DNA from: Gamsiella multidivaricata
Taxonomy: Eukaryota; Mortierellomycota; Mortierellomycetes; Mortierellales; Mortierellaceae
Reading direction: 5' to 3'
Assembly: GCF_025024155.1 (NCBI RefSeq)
Contig: NW_026251712.1
Location: 300,501-364,500 of the forward strand
DNA: 64,000 nucleotides
Shown piece after piece: positions 60,308 through 64,000 of this stretch (positions within the stretch are counted from its first letter, which is position 1; each line of letters starts with the position of its first letter). The notes beneath the pieces were generated by a model, which ran no database searches, was not told the origin of the DNA, and saw only the letters and a list, made by a program, of their open reading frames with translations. The position numbers and the translations under genes are program-made.

Positions 60308-61488
60308 CATCAATGTTTAAAGGTGTCATGGTGCATCTGAATTTTCTTTCTCTCTTTGTATTGTTCCCATTGTTTTGCCACGCGTGCCTGTACTACGCAC
60401 GGGCCCCATAAGGATACGACCGATAAGGCAAGTATCAATTGCAGTCGAAGGTGTGTTCCTCTCTCTTTCGCTCTCTTTCCCTCTCTCTTCCTCTCTCTTT
60501 CTCTTTATCTCTCTTTCTCTTTCCTATGCCTTTGAGTGATATCTAGATCATGTCCTTTTTTTTTACCAGTACCCTTCCACTCGTACTTTGCAAGGTCCAA
60601 AGCCCCATACCTTATCAGTTTAATACCCGTCCACACCTAGACAAACAGGCGCAACCGATAAATAAAGAATTTAATCATGAAGGTCTACGAAAACAAATAG
60701 TCATTGATTATTCCAGTCCCTGTGGATGTCTTTGAGCTCATCGGCCGCAGTGGTTGTGAAAACTCCCCCCCCTCCAAGTCTAGATAATTCGGTTGATATG
60801 ACGGATCTTCCAATGGTTGTTTTTCGTAAATCCATAATAACTTGCGAGTCGTCTGAGGTCTCTGATGATAAAGCTGAGCAGGCGCGAAGATGTTTGTTCC
60901 TGAGTTAACCAAGTGGTTCATAGAGCTGATGTCGATGGAACATCTGTTTGAAGCAATGTTAACAAAAAAAGAAGAAAAGCGAGTGGAGCGAAAATAGCTC
61001 CGAGAACAGACCTCATACCAAGCAAGGATGTGGTCCATGCAAAAATGCCTTGTTCTGTCAAGTTGCTAGATGAGGTTTCACCGTGGCATGTGTTGCTTCC
61101 TTTTGTGCAGGCAGGATAAAATAGACATTCACGACAATAAGGGCGTCGTGTTGGACATTCTTAACCCTAACCTGGACCTAGACAAAGGAAATTGACCCCT
61201 GACACACCCCTGTCTGGGTTAAGCACATTGGCTGGGGTCGCAACAGACAGGCAACCATCAAGCCCGGATCCCTTCCCCCTTTATCACCATGCACGAACTC
61301 AATGGCCATGATGCCTGTTTCACTGCAGTTAAAGTGAGATACACATCAGTTATGTTATGGAGCGGAGCAAGACTGCACAGAGCTCACCGGCATGCATACG
61401 CTGAGAAGCATGCCTTTACCAGGGGCTTCTATAGTAGATACAGTTCTCTTCAGTGTGCAAATAGTGCCACCAGAGTAAACCCGGCTGC

Positions 61489-61496
61489 TATAAAAG
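61489..61496 (+). promoter_or_regulatory. TATA box of secreted-protein copy 4
   Basis: TATAAAAG at the same distance from the ATG as in copy 3. Confidence 0.7.
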
Positions 61497-61698
61497 CCCT
61501 CCCTTCCCTCTCGGTATTTTTTTTATTCCTCATCTTCAACGTCAACCACCTTCCTTCTCTTTACAGCTCACCAACAGCTCTTCAGTTGCCCCCTTCCATC
61601 TCGCCAGAACATTTGGCCGACATACTCGTAAAAGCCAATTTACAGCAACTCCCTTACTCCTTCACACATTCCTCTCTCCCCCACCAAAAGTCATCATC

Positions 61699-62845
61699 AT
61701 GAGGACCACTACCTTCTTCGCCTTCTTCATGGCCATGTCCGTCATGTTCTGCAGCGCCTTCGCCTCGGCCGAGAACACTCTTTGGAGGCGTCCCCCTCCG
61801 ACCTGTGACGCCTATGAAGCCACCCTCGACCTCTTGGTAAAGGATTGCGAGGCCATTGTTGTCAAGGCCTTTGCTGGTGTCTACGCCGAAGCCTATATTG
61901 CCGCTGTTGTCGAAGCCAAGCTCGAAGTTGATGTCAAGTAAGGACCTCAATTGATTCTGTGCCTCTTCAAGTCCCACTTTTTACACTTTATTTTATTTCA
62001 TACTATCTCCATGGAGTTGTGTTCCTGAGTTGACTCAAGGGGTCGACTGAGCCTCATATGAACGCTATGTGCCAGTCACCTTGGGATGATCGACCACTGT
62101 GCAGCGCACTGTGTATCTGTAGCTGCATCGCCTAGCAGCCGAAGGGTCGAGACTCTATTCCTTAAAAGAGATTTGGGTGTCGCGTTCTTTACTTTCCCAC
62201 GCTTTCATAGCCTGTGATTGGCAGATGGGCATGCACACCACATCCGGGTCGTAAAGACAAGGAAATCTTTTTCCTGGCCCTATATCTAGCCTGCACTTGT
62301 ACCACGATGAACACATTCCGTTCCTGATATTTCTTTTTCTTCGGTCTTTTTTTAGAGTCCTTTTCGGCCTTGTTGATGTCGATGTCAAGGCCAAGCTGTT
62401 TGCTGCTATCGTGGCCTCGGTCAAGGCTGCTGTCGAGGCTGAGGTTGAGCTTGCAATCCAGCTCAAATTCACCGCCGAATTGAGGGCCAAGCTTGCTGCC
62501 ATCATCATTAAGCAATGCCCCACCAAGGATGCCGCCTGCATTAAGCGCAATGCCAGGGAGATCGTCTCTGAGGTTTCCAAGTTGACCATCGATGCCGCGG
62601 CTGCGATCGTTCTCGAGATCAAGGCCGAGCTCGCTGCTAAGATCAAGGCTGCCATCGATCTCCAAGTTAAGGCGTCGATCAACTTGCTCCTCGCCACGAT
62701 CACGGTCACCGGTGAGGTCGATGTCTTTGCTGAGATCTTCGTCAAGATCGAGGCTGCTGTTGGCTTGTGCGTCAAGGCCTTCGCCGCTATCCTGGTTCAG
62801 GAGGAGCTCAAGATCAAGGAGATCTGCCCCGCTAATCCGTTGTAA
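61699..62845 (+). CDS. secreted Ala/Lys/Val-rich cysteine protein, tandem family copy 4
   Basis: Two exons, 61699-61937 and 62356-62845, give 242 aa. The protein equals copy 3 except for Pro instead of Ser next to the last residue (ANPL). Promoter, leader, intron and 3' flank are also virtually the same as copy 3, so the two genes probably make the same product at doubled dose. Signal peptide, RR at 30-31 and six mature cysteines as in copy 3. AATAAA lies at 62943-62948. Downstream, a partial intergenic unit (to about 63720) suggests that the array once continued or ends here. Confidence 0.8.
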
Positions 62846-62942
62846 TAGAAGCTTGACACTCTGTCATTCTTGACTAACCTCCTCTCCCCTCCCCCATTTT
62901 TCTCCTTTCGACTAAACCGCTTCAAGTTGTCCTATTTTTCGA

Positions 62943-62948
62943 AATAAA
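62943..62948 (+). terminator. AATAAA poly(A) signal of copy 4
   Basis: Same position and context as in copy 3. Confidence 0.55.
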
Positions 62949-63199
62949 CATCAATGTTTAAAGGTGTCATGGTGCATCTGAATTTTCTTTCTCTCTTTGT
63001 ATTGTTCCCATTGTTTTGCCACGCGTGCCTGTACTACGCACGGGCCCCATAAGGATACGACCGATAAGGCAAGTATCAATTGCAGTCGAAGGTGTGTTCC
63101 TCTCTCTTTCGCTCTCTTTCCCTCTCTCTTCCTCTCTCTTCCTCTCTTTCTCTCTCTTATGCCTTTGAATGATATCTGGATCGTGTCCTTTTTTATGCA

Positions 63200-63720
63200 T
63201 CCGTACCCTTTCACTTGACCTTTGCAAGGCTCAAAGATCCATACCTCATCAGTTTAATAACTGTCCATCTAGACAAACAGGCGCAGCCGATAAATAAAGG
63301 ATTTAATCATGAAGATCTACAAAAACGAACAGTACAGTCATTGATTGTCCCAGTCTCTGTGGATGCCTTTGAACTCATCGGCTGCAGTGGTCGTGAAAGT
63401 CCCTTCTTCCTCCCCAGACCTGGATATATCGGTTGTTATGATGGGTCTTCCAATGGTCGTTCTTCGTACATCCATAAGAACTTGCGAGTCGTCTGGAGTC
63501 TCTGATGATAAAGCTGAGCAGGCGCGATGATAAAGCTGAGCAGGCGCGATGATAAAGCTGAGCAGGCGCGATGATGTTTGTTCTTGAGTTAACCAAGTGG
63601 TCCATAGAGCTGATATCGATGGAACATCTGCTTGAAGCAATATTTACAAAAAAAGAAGAAAAGCGAGTGGAGCGAAAAGAGGTCCAAGAACGAACCTCAT
63701 ACCTAGTATGTATGTGATAC
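63200..63720. repeat. truncated intergenic unit at the end of the array
   Basis: Matches the distal half of the intergenic repeats before copies 2-4 (for example the stretch with GGATTTAATCATGAAGATCT) and then diverges near 63700. No promoter or gene copy follows before the window ends. Confidence 0.7.
63504..63573. repeat. 22-nt minisatellite, three units
   Basis: GATGATAAAGCTGAGCAGGC plus GC, repeated three times in tandem. The other intergenic units of the array have a single copy. Confidence 0.9.
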
Positions 63721-64000
63721 ATGCAGAAATACCTTGTTCCTGAACGGCTACCGTAGACCACAGTGATCTGCACTAATGTGATCGTCATCGCTTTACCCTA
63801 ACTCTGGGTTTCAGGATGCTTGCGGCTTCTGTGTCATGTCGGCCTTCTGGTCGTTCGCGTGTTCTTTGAAATAGTCTCTTTGGCCGTCAAACTCGATCTG
63901 CTCCAGTCAGCTCCCTCGCATACATCTCCATGTATCATCATCCGACTTAATGTTGGGTCGAGCATCCAGTGATCCTTTAGAATCGGGCTCTACGCCGCAA
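63721..64000. other. unassigned flank of the array
   Basis: No gene or repeat match seen within the window. Confidence 0.4.

Larger units (their letters stand above)
58460..60490. repeat. 2-kb near-identical duplication, left copy (gene copy 3)
   Basis: Matches about 61101-63131 at a constant offset of 2641 nt. It covers promoter, both exons, intron and 3' flank. By eye only a few substitutions are seen, for example at 58475, 60198 and 60210. Confidence 0.9.
61101..63131. repeat. 2-kb near-identical duplication, right copy (gene copy 4)
   Basis: The partner of 58460-60490. Identity ends in a CT-rich microsatellite (about 63095-63155) whose length differs between the copies. Confidence 0.9.

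Overview
The window is nuclear DNA of an intron-rich, early-diverging filamentous fungus. Nearly every gene has short GT-AG introns of about 55-110 nt. Gene content is fungal: DASH subunit Ask1, Npr3, fungal Pex26, free-methionine-sulfoxide reductase and chitin deacetylase. Several proteins without a named family (a leucine-rich-repeat-like pseudogene at 20.6-24.3 kb and a relic at 44-46 kb) resemble expanded families I associate with Mortierellaceae (Mortierella/Linnemannia). That placement is from memory, not from a search. There is no sign of a bacterial, plasmid or viral segment.

Layout. 1-20 kb is a dense housekeeping block: ASK1 (-), RPN3 (+), an mpaB/DUF2236-type oxygenase-like gene (-), a tail-anchored START-domain gene (-), PEX26 (-), PIG-S/GPI17 (-), proteasome beta-2 PUP1 (+) and NPR3 (+). 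20-24.3 kb (-) is a leucine-rich-repeat-like pseudogene with two in-frame TAG codons and two 1-nt frameshifts. 25-42 kb holds a GNAT-type acetyltransferase (+), a thioredoxin/DUF442 fusion with an in-frame TGA (-), a polyQ and Arg/Ser-rich protein with a homeodomain-like N-terminus (-), a kinase with octapeptide repeats, polyQ, a SAP-like helix and a 'with-no-lysine' active site (+), free-Met-R-sulfoxide reductase (+) and acyl-CoA thioesterase (+). 42-46 kb is a decayed, repeat-bearing stretch. 47.4-48.8 kb is a chitin deacetylase (+). 48.8-52.9 kb is essentially empty.

53-63.7 kb is a tandem array of four secreted-protein genes in units of about 2.6-2.9 kb. All share promoter, TATA box, signal peptide, a dibasic site at residues 30-31, a 418-437 nt intron and 3' flank. 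The mature proteins differ strongly between copies 1, 2 and 3, while copies 3 and 4 are almost identical. Introns and flanks are more conserved than the coding sequence. This array is the most interesting part of the window: a lineage-specific secreted family of unknown function with signs of diversification or gene conversion.

Exon coordinates were worked out by hand from splice signals and reading-frame continuity; no database or RNA evidence was available.
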